43,302 bases of DNA from Lingula anatina (Eukaryota; Brachiopoda; Lingulata; Lingulida; Lingulidae). The notes below the pieces were generated by a model. It was not told where the DNA came from and made no database searches. It saw only the letters and a list, made by a program, of their open reading frames with translations. Location: contig NW_019773847.1 in NCBI RefSeq assembly GCF_001039355.2, forward strand, positions 140,070 through 183,371, written 5' to 3'. Positions 1 to 10,739 of this stretch are shown here, one piece after another; within the stretch, counting starts at the first letter, position 1; the number at the start of each line of letters is the position of its first letter. Made by a program: the position numbers and the translations under genes.

Positions 1-1139
1 TGATTTTATGGTATATGCCGATAAAATTCCATACACGTGTCAGCCTGTGTATTTAGATAGCGTTTTGACTTTGTCACCTACATTAATTATCGATATCTTT
101 GCATTTTTTTCATAAACCCACAGTGCATTTGTACATAAATCTCTTTAACATTTATCAAAAAGGGAAAAACTTTCGATATACGATATAATTTCGCTATTTC
201 ATGCTGGAAGTAATTTCATTAATTTTGATTTTGCATGGTGACTGTGGAATGGTTTCAAACACTTGGCAGCCTACATAGCCAGTGTTTTTAATCTGCCATC
301 TGGACAATTAGAAATAAGATCGTCTTTCCTTTAAGTGCGCTACATATAGTTGTCTCCATAATATAATAACACACCTATTTCTTCTATATAAGGCCGTACA
401 CGTGTTTGTATGGGAGAGTACCCCACTCGGATATATACAGAGACAGCAATATATACAAGACCGTGAGTAAGCTTTAAAAGTTATCAGTTTCAAATATACA
501 GTAGCCCAAAAATCCACAAACACCGTTATTTTGAATTATACTAAAATAACAACAGTAGCTAAGGTTCATATGTTGATGGGTTATGCATCCACCATTTATT
601 GGATTTTTTATATACACTAAAGATTTTCCCACCTCATTACAGAGTTTTTTAAATTATTATTCCTAACCTTTTATATGGTGAGTATGTTTTATTATTTTGA
701 TTTTGATATAACTGTTATTCCAACGGAACCAACATACAGTATATGATAACAAAAATATTTTAAGAGACGACACATGTGGTTGCCTACGAGGCATGAGACG
801 GAGGGGGGGGGGGGGGCTCAATCTTTTGATTTACTGTTTGCTTAAAGCAAAGAAAGTTACGGTTTTTATCATCACAATTGAAGATACAATGAACAAAATC
901 GACCTTTTCCCAGAACAAAAAAGCTGTTTCTTTCGGCCCTGAAGTATGGGTAATGCAAAATGTAAAAAGGACGAAATTGAACCTTTGGATGTTTGTTTTT
1001 ATTATATTGACTGAGAATGTTGACTTGTTTGCTGTTGTATTTAGATCACACAGATTGCTTCTTCTTCTTCCGAAAAAAAAAAAAAAAATAATACTGATCA
1101 TGATGGTGAAGGAATTTTGTCATATACATGTATATCCAG
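1..1139. other. Non-coding, probably SLC26 intron
   Basis: I see no convincing exon here. It ends in a splice acceptor (AG at 1138-1139) for the SLC26 exon, so most of it is probably an intron of that gene and the upstream transporter exons lie outside the window. It holds a poly-G run at about 802-816, a poly-A run at about 1074-1088 and AT-rich sequence. Short open frames here show no family resemblance. Confidence 0.5.
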
Positions 1140-1560
1140 GTGGAGGAAATTCCAGGTATCAAGATATTCCACTTTGGATCATCTCTGTATTACGCCAACG
1201 CTGAACACTTCCGGAGCAAGCTGTACGCAGCTACTGACTGTGATCCGGCACTCCTGAAAGCGAAACAGATGAAGAGCAAAGAGAAAAGCGAAGCGTTGGA
1301 GAAAGAGAGAGAGAAGGAAGAGAAGAAAAGACAAAAAGTAGAGGTTAGATTTCACATAAATATTGGCGTTTATTCAATGATTTATTAACTCCGTCAAAGA
1401 GATAAATATTATAATTTGTTGGTCATAATGGTTTCACTCAAAGTAACACAAAGTAAATAACTGGTTTCCATAAACAATTTCGGAAAGGTCGAAGTCGATT
1501 TTTGGTGGCGGGCTTTTGTGGAGCTCTATTAATTGGCAATTGGCAATTTGCTATACTAAG

Positions 1561-1612
<52 letters not shown>

Positions 1613-2050
1613 TCAACGATATTAACGCTCATCTATTCGGATCCGTAATGCCACGCTTTGAATGGAAAATAAATGTGATACCAACTAGTAGTGTGTGCTG
1701 GAGAAAAAAAAAACGTTCATACCGTATCCATCAAATACATATATTAGACCAGCATTAACTCTTTAGAATTTTTTACTAAGAGTTGTTATTCATTCAGTGC
1801 ATTTCTACCACAATAAAGAAGACTACAGAAGTGAACGGTGTAAGTAACAGCGGTATGGTAGGCCTGTCCAAAGAAGTACTTAGTCTCCACATAGAGGACG
1901 TCCAACCTGATGACAAATTACCCTCAGAAGTTAATGAAGAGCTTCCACCTCAGCCCGCTATTCATCATATCATAGTTGACTGTTCCGCCATGGCTTTTGT
2001 AGACGCTGTTGGTATCCAGGCTCTGAAACAGGTTAAAGTCACTTCCCCTC

Positions 2051-2089
<39 letters not shown>

Positions 2090-3283
2090 CTTTGATAAAT
2101 ACGACATGTTTGATTGAAGCAAAATTGCATATCATGCTGGAAATGATACTGTCCTTTCATCTCAGTATATGATAATTATTATACTTCTATACCTAACAGT
2201 GTTTTCAATTACATGTTTTACTCGTGCGATTGTTTTTTTATTGTTACATTGATCATAATGACCCTTTCATTCTATCATGAAATGGACCAATTAGCTAAAA
2301 TAAGAGAATAAGCGGAAAGTTAAAACGATTCAATTATTGTTAATTTCATTTCAGATTGTATGTGATTACGAAGACATTGGAGTCCAGGTTGTTTTTGCGC
2401 ACTGCAGAGGTTTGTTACAACACTGGGATGTACTGTGTTACACGAACTAGTAGGGAATTTAGAAAGCAATAATTCTATTTTCTTTAATCTATATTTTAAT
2501 ATTTAATTTAATTTTCCTAGAGACTTATAAGTCTCCAAGAAAATTTACTAATAATATGACAGTATTTGAATAACTTATTATTGGTTCTTATAATGTAAGC
2601 TCAGCTTTTTATATAAAAGTGGTTCATACAAAGGTTAAAATTAATGTCAATATTAAATATAAACGACATGAGTTGACATTGGAAATTCTAACTGTTTTCT
2701 GTCTTCTAGATGAGCTTACTGAGATAGTCCAGAAGAATGTATTCCTCGGTGACCAAGGCAGAGACGCCATCTATCTGACGGTCCACGACGCAGTACTTGC
2801 TGTACTGACAACCGAGCTACCCCTGCTTCAGAAGGTATTGTAAACAATATGACAATTCTGTACCTGCATGTGTGTGTGGAGGGGGGGGGGGGGGCAGGCG
2901 GGGGCTCATGTGTCGCACTATATTCACTGCGTCTCAGCGTCTCATTGTAGTTTACAACAGATGGCACTATGTCTGGCACGTTTCCCCCCTGATACAGACT
3001 GAGTGTAGAAGTTTTCACCTCCCTGTGAGAACACAGCACTGGAATCTAGCATATAAACGATATCTTTCACTCCCAAATCTTTCTAAACCCTACCTGTCTC
3101 CTTTTTTTTGACTCAAGGAGTCGTCAGTGAATCATGTTAGTGAACGAAAACATATAACTCAAAATGGCAGATATTTATTTATTTATTTATTTATTTATTT
3201 ATTTTCAGTTAGAAGATGACACCCTCATCACCTCCCATGCTCCGGGAACTGAAGCATCAGTGGAAAAAACAAATGATATTTGA
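1140..3283 (+). CDS. SLC26-family anion transporter, C-terminal STAS region (partial, 5 exons)
   Basis: This is the 3' end of a multi-exon gene. Exons are 1140-1343, 1798-2031, 2355-2409, 2710-2834 and 3209-3283 (stop TGA 3281-3283). All introns are GT-AG and the frame is continuous for 230 residues. Exon 1 begins VEEIPGIKIFHFGSSLYYAN, the start of an SLC26 STAS domain, and runs into a Lys/Glu-rich stretch typical of the variable STAS loop. Exon 2 carries IIVDCSAMAFVDAVGIQAL, the second STAS half. Exons 3-4 give VVFAHC and YLTVHDAVLAV, the final strand and helix. SLC26 proteins are membrane anion exchangers or motor proteins (prestin, pendrin and relatives) with a cytoplasmic C-terminal STAS domain. 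The membrane domain is upstream of the window, so the subfamily cannot be fixed; the exon order resembles SLC26A5/A6-like proteins. It is convergent with the NLR-like gene downstream. Confidence 0.9.
1562..1613. repeat. (ATT)n microsatellite
   Basis: About 17 ATT units lie in the first visible SLC26 intron. Confidence 0.95.
2056..2086. repeat. (CT)n microsatellite
   Basis: A CT run starts about 25 bases after the donor of SLC26 exon 1798-2031. Confidence 0.95.
2880..2896. repeat. Poly-G tract
   Basis: A run of G, with one interruption nearby, sits in the SLC26 intron after the fourth visible exon. Such tracts recur in this genome at 802, 11614, 12123 and as C runs at 17435, 20000 and 29000. 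Confidence 0.9.
3173..3204. repeat. (TTTA)n microsatellite forming a splice-acceptor tract
   Basis: About eight TTTA units directly precede the TTTTCAG acceptor (AG at 3207-3208) of the last SLC26 exon. The repeat therefore stands in for the usual pyrimidine tract. Confidence 0.85.
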
Positions 3284-3693
3284 CGTTTTGAATTATGAGA
3301 GTATTTCTTTAATGTAACGGAACTGTGCATTGATCTGTTTTTTTTTAATCAGTTATACAAAGATATGTAATACAGTAATGCCTGTGTTTCATGTGTAGTT
3401 GACAGATTTCCATAGAAAATCGCCATGATTGTTATCGGATTGTTGCATGTGGTCGAGCATGGCTTTGACAAATTTTGTTGGATGGTTTTATTTTATTTTC
3501 AAGTGTATGCTTTAAATACCTGTATATGCCGAGAAGAGACGTTAAGATAGCAGTATAACCTGCACATGGCTGGTACCTGTAAAGATTTATAGTTTAGTTT
3601 TTATGTATTTTGTATTAACCATACGATATATATATGTATATATATATGATGTCTACGTAATGATCACGGCAATTTTGCGTATGACACAGTTAT

Positions 3694-3699
3694 AATAAA
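3694..3699 (+). promoter_or_regulatory. Poly(A) signal of the SLC26 gene
   Basis: AATAAA lies about 410 bases after the SLC26 stop, followed by GT-rich sequence (TGTGGTATGTGG near 3723). That fits cleavage and polyadenylation. A second AATAAA lies near 4475, but inside a MITE. Confidence 0.55.
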
Positions 3700-4184
3700 T
3701 AATGTTGTTGCACTGTAGTAAAATGTGGTATGTGGAAAAACTATATAACGGATTTTTCCATTGCATTTATAATGCTCATGAGATGGTTTTTATATGGTTG
3801 TCTTGAATTGGACAGACTTTCTTTCTTGCTTACTGCAGGATTTTGATTTCAAAGGGCTTTTCTTTTTGGGGTGGAGGCCTCGAATTTCGACGGCATTACT
3901 TTGTACCGTGGACTTCATGAATAGTCTAAATCACCGCTTTGACCAGTAGTCAGTTTATTTTTTCTTCACAGCACTATTACAACTCGTGGGATCTTTTATG
4001 ATCATTCATGACAAAAATATAGGAAGTCATTATAAGACTTCTTATGTTAATCTTCACAACTGGAATTTTTGTCTCACAAAACTTCAATTTTCAACAATAA
4101 CTAAAAACATATCATAACCTACAAGTTTAATACCTGTATAAGCAACAACCAGAATAATGTGCAGATTAAATCTCATAAAAACGC
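3700..4184. other. Intergenic spacer between convergent genes
   Basis: No exon is seen. From about 3,960 the sequence matches 32,395 onward (shared stretches such as TCATGACAAAAATATAGGAA), marking one edge of the large duplication that carries the NLR-like genes. Confidence 0.6.
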
Positions 4185-4188
4185 TTAA

Positions 4189-4507
4189 AGGGATAATAAA
4201 TCTTCGTTTTTTCCAGGAGTAAACGACAATTTTTCCATACTTACCAATAGTCAATGAATCCATTTTTACATTCAAAGTTAGTCCCTGGTTTTTTCTTAAA
4301 AGTTTTTTTTTTTGTTAAAATTTCTTAAGAGATTATAACTGAGTACAGCCATCAATGGAAGTCACGTGATCTGAAGTCAAGCTCAGATATCAGAATAATA
4401 GCTATAACTGCCGTTTTTGTGTTAAACAGAATATATTATATTTCTATGAGTTGTTCACAATGTTTTTATTGTGAAATAAAGGTATCATACAAAGAGTTAT
4501 TATCCCT
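4189..4507. mobile_element. TTAA-flanked MITE (piggyBac-like)
   Basis: This 319-bp element has perfect 11-bp terminal inverted repeats, AGGGATAATAA at the left and TTATTATCCCT at the right. It is flanked by TTAA on both sides (4185-4188 and 4508-4511), the target duplication used by piggyBac-type elements. It has no coding capacity, so it is non-autonomous. At the equivalent position copy 2 of the duplication carries a different insertion (32,624-33,613). Confidence 0.75.
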
Positions 4508-4511
4508 TTAA

Positions 4512-6589
4512 TTTTAATTCTACACTTTCTCAAAGAAATGTGTGTTAATATGTGTTAAAAGCTATTTATAAGAAAAGTTTCAAAATACTGAACCTACGTA
4601 ATATGTGAAACACATGACGTTATATTTTAAATGCGCAAAAAGCAAGTTATATAATGTCCGTACATTTCACCCATCCAACTTGAACACACATCGTGATATA
4701 CAGATTTTCACTTTATTTTTCACAAAGACATTAAAGTTTCATGAACTGCTGTATGTCAAGTCGACAACTACCCGGTAAGCTATTTAATGTCTTAATAAAA
4801 ACCCACCTTATGCATCGATATACCTGTACATACATTTAAGTACATAATATTTTCACATACACTTAGCCACTGCACGTGTGTGTATAATGTAAATATATGT
4901 GTAATAATAAAAATTATTAGATGAAAAACATGTACAGTACTACAATCAGCACACCATTTCATATCCAATTAAGGCTATATGTTTATACATGTATAAATGA
5001 GTCAAAATATATATCATAACCAACATGTGTCTTGACATGTTATGAACCATAGTAATATGTACAGTTGGTTATTGAAAGAAAAAATAATGTATCAATTATT
5101 TACAATTGTATCAAGTTTTATATTTTACACCATGATCTGGAATGCACTATACCAGTAGATGTTGAAGGCTGACAATAAGATACAATGTAACAGATATAAT
5201 GTAACAGCTGAATACTCCTAATATTTCTACACTATCAGTGTCTGGGCAACATGCATAAATATTGAATACCGAAACACTGTTAGACCAAGGCATGCTTTAG
5301 CATTACTCGGTGATGCAAATATCAGAACTGTACTACAGCAGTCACATCTATAGAAATAAACTTCATTTTTCATATGTGAACGAGACTTAACACATACATG
5401 TATGTTCAGGTTTCCACTTAGAAGCTTTATGCTTAAAAATATTCATCCCCAGAAATGCACTACATGACGTCACGCCTAGCCCACTGCGCATGCGTGCATT
5501 TTTAATGAGTTGCCAGATTGCCATAGGAAAATGAATGGGTTCGCGATTCGTGGGTAATTCGTGAGATTATGACAAACTAACGGCCTGATGCCCATAGACA
5601 ACAACGTTGTGCTATGCTTCAAGCAACTCCTGACCAAATATCGATAGGGTTTAAAAAAAAAATTCTGTTGTACACACGTACTAAGAAGTTCGCCGTGTAT
5701 TGCCTAGCCTACCCTCAGCAAAACGCAAATATTTTCAGTAATAGTGAGTTTAGACGGTAGATTCACTCAGAAACAAAGGCAAATTAATTCGTTACCGATA
5801 GCACCAGCAGATAGCAGCACCATATAGAGTCTGATTAAAAACTTTCATGGCAATTGAAGAACTTTTACCATTGTACAATGGAGTCCAAAAAAGCACTTGG
5901 CACAAATGTAAAACTGCCCAGTGCAAGGCCAAGAATTCAATCAGGATTTTTAATCATATTATCAGATTCTACATAAATTGACTGACAATATCACTACTCA
6001 GTATTTAACTAATCTCTTGATCCAAAATTCCTATCATCATTTAATAATTATGCAAAATTCTTCTTTCAGATTGCTATTTATTTTAATTTTTAATGCTGCA
6101 ACTGTTCCAAAATAATCTTGTAGTAAAGGAAAAAATGCAAATAAGAAGTGGAAGACCAATTGTACCCACATTATTCAATTATTTGAATATAAAAAGAATA
6201 AGATCACGATTTAACAAATTAAAATAATCTTTCATTAACTCTTTCATGAATAACATATCAAACAAAAATTAAAGTTATAAATCAGCGGTAATGGCTTATT
6301 CTGGAATATATGACCTCTGTACATCATCAGTATCTGACTTGGTACAGTATAGTTACTACTTGGATACAGAGTTAGATTTAATAATGTAACAATAAGAACA
6401 ATATATATTATAATAATAAACTTCTCTGCACATATCAGACGCTTGTTACCATGAACTAACACTACTTGACAATGGGCTGAGCACTTATCACAGAGTCTGT
6501 GTGCGATGCCATTCTTGTGCTGTGATTGGTTAGTTGAGTCCGTGAAGCCCTACTGTTGCGCCCTCGCGTATCGCGTGAATGCTGCACAT
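4512..6589. other. 3' flank of NLR-like copy 1, with a copy-specific insertion
   Basis: From 4,512 to about 5,445 the sequence is closely similar to 33,618-34,510, the 3' flank/UTR of NLR-like copy 2. From about 5,446 to 6,597 copy 1 has some 1.15 kb with no counterpart in copy 2, inserted next to the old stop codon. The ends of this insertion are relatively CpG-rich (GCGCATGCG at about 5,487; CGCGTATCGCG at about 6,566). I see no protein similarity in it. Confidence 0.6.
4712..4717 (-). promoter_or_regulatory. Candidate poly(A) signal, NLR-like copy 1
   Basis: TTTATT on the + strand reads AATAAA on the gene strand. The site is conserved in the duplicate at 33,823-33,828, about 690 bases beyond the copy 2 stop. 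It is one of several AT-rich possibilities. Confidence 0.3.
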
Positions 6590-7006
6590 TTATGGCCATG
6601 TATGTGACACTTGACAATTAAGACTGTCGTCTGGCTTTGGGAGAACCTTTTTAAGGTTATTATGCCAAAACCCCCAAGTTGATACATGCTGGTAAGAGCT
6701 GACAATGGCTACTATCAGCTCACTGAGGCGGTCAACACTGCCCAGGTCATTATTGGACATGTCAATCTCCATTCCAGTCTGCTCTGACACTGTACTGGGA
6801 GATTGTATCAATGCTATCAGTGGACTGGTGATACCGCAGTACGTAGACAAGTAATTGAAACTGAATGAGAAGTACTTCAGCTTAATGGTGTGTATCACAC
6901 CTTGGCTCAGTTCAAGCACGGCTTCACAGACATCCTGACATCTGTCATAGTCTGTTGTATCTTCACCCCTAGGACATGTACACCTGCTAGGCCCACACCT
7001 GGCTCG
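6590..7006 (-). pseudogene. Orphaned C-terminal LRR-like tail of NLR-like copy 1
   Basis: This stretch continues the CARD-NACHT exon in the same frame beyond an in-frame TAG. It aligns residue for residue with the intact tail of copy 2: a Cys-rich segment with CTCPRGEDTTDY, then SQGVI, KLKYFSF, PLIALIQS and MEIDMSNNDLG. It ends at TAA 6590-6592. About 138 codons are therefore no longer translated unless there is readthrough or the stop is a sequencing error. No frameshift is present, and the remaining tail has no other stop, so the loss looks recent or the tail may still be expressed some other way. Confidence 0.75.
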
Positions 7007-9490
7007 CTACTTGAATACACAGTCCAGATTAAGATGTTCCAGCACTGGCACATGGTGCAGGTTCCACCCCAACAATTGTACACCCACGGCACTAAGAGGG
7101 GTAAATCCAATATCGATATAAATCAAATTATGACTGGTATTAGGTATTGCCCCCAGTTGAGGAAGTGGCTCTCTTGGCATTATTGATCCTACATCTATTT
7201 TCCCAGTTACATCAATGTACTTCAAGTGCCGCATCTGTGCGATCACCTGGCAGTCTTGAACATTTATGTCTCTGACATCCAGATGTAACAGTTTTTCAGG
7301 GTTTGGTATTGATAATAGTGCTCCACTACAATTTCCAGCTATGTCAAGTCTTTGAAGATTAGGAGCTTTAGATAAAACATGCTTTAAGGCACATCTGCAG
7401 TCATCACAAATGTCACATACATTCTGCCACACTACCACTTCTAGTTTACGGAACATGTCACACTCACTGAGTAAAGATGTTTTCTGATGTGTTTCACGCC
7501 AATGAGTGTGTGGCCCCAAATCAACGGTGACGGCATTCAAACCAGAACATACCTGGGGACTGCACATACTGTCCCGCAAGACCCGCTGGAATCTGGGATT
7601 AGAGTTCTTAAGTGATTCAGGTATGTAAAGCTCTGTGAGCCAGAAGAAAAGATCAGGAGGCAGCACTGTTTCCTGGGGACAGTAGGCATACCAGTTTTCT
7701 AGGAGGAGATTATTACAGAACTCGTTGCACCTCGTAGTATATGCCATATACGCACTTTTATTATCACTTAGTTTCTTAACTTCGTCGTAAAGACCTTTAC
7801 CTCTACGTAGCACTTTGGCAGTTGCTTTCCTTGAAAACCCACACAAAAAGCGTAACGCAACGTCCATGTCATAGAGTTCTTCAAGGGTGTCTATGTTTTC
7901 CAAAAAAAGATCTAAAATATTACTGTCATTTTCGTCTAATGTTCCCACCAGGTATTTTGCCGCAAAAAACTCCTGGATGGTTTTGTGTGGAAAAGTTACC
8001 TCGTGTTTAACATCAAGGTTACTGTGAACCTTACACTTGCTAAGTAGACCTAAACTGTACAATTCGTTGACATCTGGAATCGTCTGCAGGTCCTTTTCAT
8101 CATATATGAGACCCCCATCTGGTTTCACCAGTCCATCGTAAGCCAGCTTGCCAAGGCCGATAAATGTTTGTTCTTCAAGATTTTTAACGAATGCAGACTG
8201 TTCCATTTCAACCTGTGTCCTGATGCCGTATCTTCGTCTTAAAAGCAACTGTATTAGTTTCTTGTATAGCAGTGTGTATGAAGCTGGGAGTGAATCTGTC
8301 TGGGCATCACATTCTTGATCTTCTTGCCACATAAGACAAATGAACAGTAGAAGTATTGGGATCTTCACCAAAGACATCAGCTTTTTTTCGCCTAGGTAAC
8401 CCACTAGACCCTTCCCTATTGAATCCAATACATCCGTACTTTCGAAACAGTATTTCGAATATGACCTCAGTGCCAGGTACTTATCATATGTCTCTTGATC
8501 ATCAAAGAATTTAGCAACATATTCAGCTATGTTGTCCTCTGTTAGCCCAGTGATTTCATACGCACCGTCCGTTATTCGTCTGTTCATCAGTTCTTCTGCC
8601 TTCCACGGACGTGTTGCGATGACGGTGCACACATCCTGGTATCGTCTTCGGTAAATGATGTCTGTGATTTCTTTGGAAGTGTTGATATCATATTCATCAT
8701 AACCATCAAAGGCCAAGAGAACATGGTCACTATCATAGTCTAGAGCTTGCATGACTTCATCTGTCACTGCTCTCCTATTTTCTGCAGGACAAGTGATTTG
8801 TGTTTCCATTGCTTCCTTCAATGTTTGACCAGGCTGAATGCTGCGTAGATTTATTATTAAAACATGTTTATATCTTAAAAGGACTTCATCACATTCTCCT
8901 AAACCCAGTGTGGCATTTGCCCAGTCTGTTGCCATCTTCTGTGTAAATGTGGTTTTGCCGATGCCTGCTTTTCCTCTGACCAATATTCTCTTTGGTGTCT
9001 TCCCTTGTTTAGTATCTAATATTGATGTATAGCTATGGATTGGATCAGAACTGGTACCTGCTGGTTTCCTTTCCTCTTGTACCCACTGCAGGTTAACATA
9101 CACGTCATCTAAGTGCATTGTGTCGTCGGGGTCCCAAGGAAGACGCTGTATCTGGCTCATGTAATTGATGTAGAAGTTTGCTATTTGGTTTTTACTACTG
9201 TATGCAGTCGCTTTGTCTGCTAACTTATCTGCAAGTTCTATCTTATTATGTTTTCTCAACACTACAACAAATGTTTCAAATGCACGAGGACCACATTTTG
9301 GTAGAATACGAAGAAATTCAAAAGCTTGATCATTTTCTGTTTCTTTAGCCATTACCTTTTCTGCATTGTCTTTACTGAATATGTTCGTGGCTACCATGTC
9401 CCAAATGATGTCCTCAACTCGGAGATTTTCTACAAGCATTTGTCTCATTTTCACCAAAAGGTTTTTGTGTGTTGGTCTCATTATAGGTGC
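7007..9490 (-). CDS. NLR-like copy 1: CARD-NACHT-LRR exon (truncated by TAG)
   Basis: This is a single large exon. It follows a TTTTCCAG acceptor (AG at 9492-9491) and encodes 827 residues before an in-frame TAG (7009-7007). Residues 10-95 form a CARD with the typical GPRAFETF and LADKLADKA helices. Residues about 168-300 carry the NACHT core: Walker A GKAGIGKTT (173-181), Walker B LLAFDGYDE (258-266) and a TRP sensor-like motif (293-295). FPHKTIQEFFAAKYL marks the winged-helix end typical of animal NACHT receptors. The last third has irregular LRR-like segments (APNLQRLDI, VPVLEHLNL). NACHT proteins are STAND ATPase switches that oligomerise on ligand sensing; CARD recruits partners. An ATG in the preceding intron would extend the open frame by eight residues, but the acceptor matches copy 2 and is preferred. 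The ligand is unknown. Confidence 0.88.
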   Translation of the reverse strand, partial: APIMRPTHKNLLVKMRQMLVENLRVEDIIWDMVATNIFSKDNAEKVMAKETENDQAFEFLRILPKCGPRAFETFVVVLRKHNKIELADKLADKATAYSSKNQIANFYINYMSQIQRLPWDPDDTMHLDDVYVNLQWVQEERKPAGTSSDPIHSYTSILDTKQGKTPKRILVRGKAGIGKTTFTQKMATDWANATLGLGECDEVLLRYKHVLIINLRSIQPGQTLKEAMETQITCPAENRRAVTDEVMQALDYDSDHVLLAFDGYDEYDINTSKEITDIIYRRRYQDVCTVIATRPWKAEELMNRRITDGAYEITGLTEDNIAEYVAKFFDDQETYDKYLALRSYSKYCFESTDVLDSIGKGLVGYLGEKKLMSLVKIPILLLFICLMWQEDQECDAQTDSLPASYTLLYKKLIQLLLRRRYGIRTQVEMEQSAFVKNLEEQTFIGLGKLAYDGLVKPDGGLIYDEKDLQTIPDVNELYSLGLLSKCKVHSNLDVKHEVTFPHKTIQEFFAAKYLVGTLDENDSNILDLFLENIDTLEELYDMDVALRFLCGFSRKATAKVLRRGKGLYDEVKKLSDNKSAYMAYTTRCNEFCNNLLLENWYAYCPQETVLPPDLFFWLTELYIPESLKNSNPRFQRVLRDSMCSPQVCSGLNAVTVDLGPHTHWRETHQKTSLLSECDMFRKLEVVVWQNVCDICDDCRCALKHVLSKAPNLQRLDIAGNCSGALLSIPNPEKLLHLDVRDINVQDCQVIAQMRHLKYIDVTGKIDVGSIMPREPLPQLGAIPNTSHNLIYIDIGFTPLSAVGVQLLGWNLHHVPVLEHLNLDCVFK

Positions 9491-9778
9491 CTGGAAAATG
9501 GGGAACAAATTCAAAGTTTATTTAGATTACATTATATATTATAACGTGGTATAACCAATAATTACATTCCCTCATATTCTACTTTTATTGTAAGCATTAT
9601 CTGGCTGAAATATCAATTGATTAGTGCTTGCAGTATTAAAATAGTCACGCAGGGTCTGCAGACATACAGCCCCTCACACTTCAAACATTCCCTACAAGAA
9701 TGATGTGATTTTTTTCTTCAGACAACAGCTAATATTGAGATAGGTTTTACCCCAATATTACCTCCAAACAGTCCCTAC

Positions 9779-9781
<3 letters not shown>

Positions 9782-9836
<55 letters not shown>
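9782..9836. repeat. (TA)n microsatellite
   Basis: A long TA run lies in the intron between the CARD-NACHT exon and the 41-bp exon of NLR-like copy 1. The matching intron of copy 2 lacks it. Confidence 0.95.
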
Positions 9837-9838
<2 letters not shown>

Positions 9839-9959
9839 CATGGACATGGAAGATTAGAAACGTTTGACATCTTGATATTCAAACATTCATGAAATTATTA
9901 AGTAGTTATAACAAGATGTTGAGCACAATGTAGAGCGACATATATTACATGTACATTAC

Positions 9960-10000
9960 CTGATAGCAGGTATCTGGCTTCCTTGTTTTAAGTTTGGTGC
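9960..10000 (-). CDS. NLR-like copy 1: 41-bp linker exon
   Basis: This small exon lies between TTTTCAG and GTAATG splice sites. Read in the phase set by its neighbours it encodes TKLKTRKPDTCYQ and joins the CARD exon in phase 0. The duplicate at 37,798-37,838 has the same length, both splice sites and a matching DTCYQ ending. This supports a real exon despite its size. No domain is recognisable; it is a linker before the CARD. Confidence 0.75.
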
Positions 10001-10559
10001 CTGAAAAGAAAGATATTTTATAGGAAAAACGGTATCGTCAATGTTATAAGTAAATATTTTTCCAGTCTTACTTATAATCAAAATGTTGACAAAAATAACA
10101 TGATTGCTGTTAACAATGTAAATCACACTAGTATTCATTCATGTAATTATAGGACATTCTAAGCTCAGTCTATTTAACTAAATTGACCAAGCCACCATAA
10201 ACTAAAGGGCGTCGAGGTTCAATGTTTCACAGAGACTAAAAGTTTTCCTGTACTCACATTGGATGAAATATATAAGATTTATTTATATAAATATCTTTTA
10301 TTAACAATATTTGCACTGTATAATACAAACATTTCTTAAGTCAAGATAGTAAGAAAAAGGTACATAGAACATATTTTTCTCGTTGGTTTCTAGTGTCGTA
10401 GAATATGGAGTCTAAAAGGACTCGTGTATCGTTACTGTGGTAATTTGGACCTTTATCGCAGCCATATTGAAAGCGGACACTACATTTATACATCTTACTT
10501 TCAGTTTTGAACCCAATACAAAATTATGTGGCCCATGATGATGGCAAATATGTAATAGT

Positions 10560-10725
10560 CATGATATCTCCTGAGGTGATCACACACACATACACATGTT
10601 CACAAAACACACGTTCACATGTACAAACATACTAGTACGGACACACGCACGTTCACACAGGCACACATACACATTCACGCACACGTGCAGATATACACAC
10701 AAAACACACACACAAACACGCATTA
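10560..10725. repeat. Imperfect CA/ACAC-rich tract
   Basis: Cryptic CA-rich simple sequence lies in an intron of copy 1. The related tract in copy 2 is at about 39,960-40,075. Confidence 0.75.
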
Positions 10726-10739
10726 TAAAACTGTACTTG

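Noticed and set aside
784-1204. Short open frames before the first SLC26 exon
   Set aside because: They are low-complexity or lie across the splice acceptor, with no domain resemblance, and one includes poly-G-derived prolines.
6890-7186. Plus-strand open frame opposite the receptor C-terminus (and its parallel at 34,823-35,080)
   Set aside because: It is the antisense shadow of conserved coding sequence, which explains why it is open in both copies.
7007-9514. Starting NLR-like copy 1 at the upstream ATG (MNLFPIFQ)
   Set aside because: A conserved TTTTCCAG acceptor lies between this ATG and the CARD, and a conserved upstream 41-bp exon joins in frame, so the eight residues are probably intronic. 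They remain possible if an internal promoter is used.
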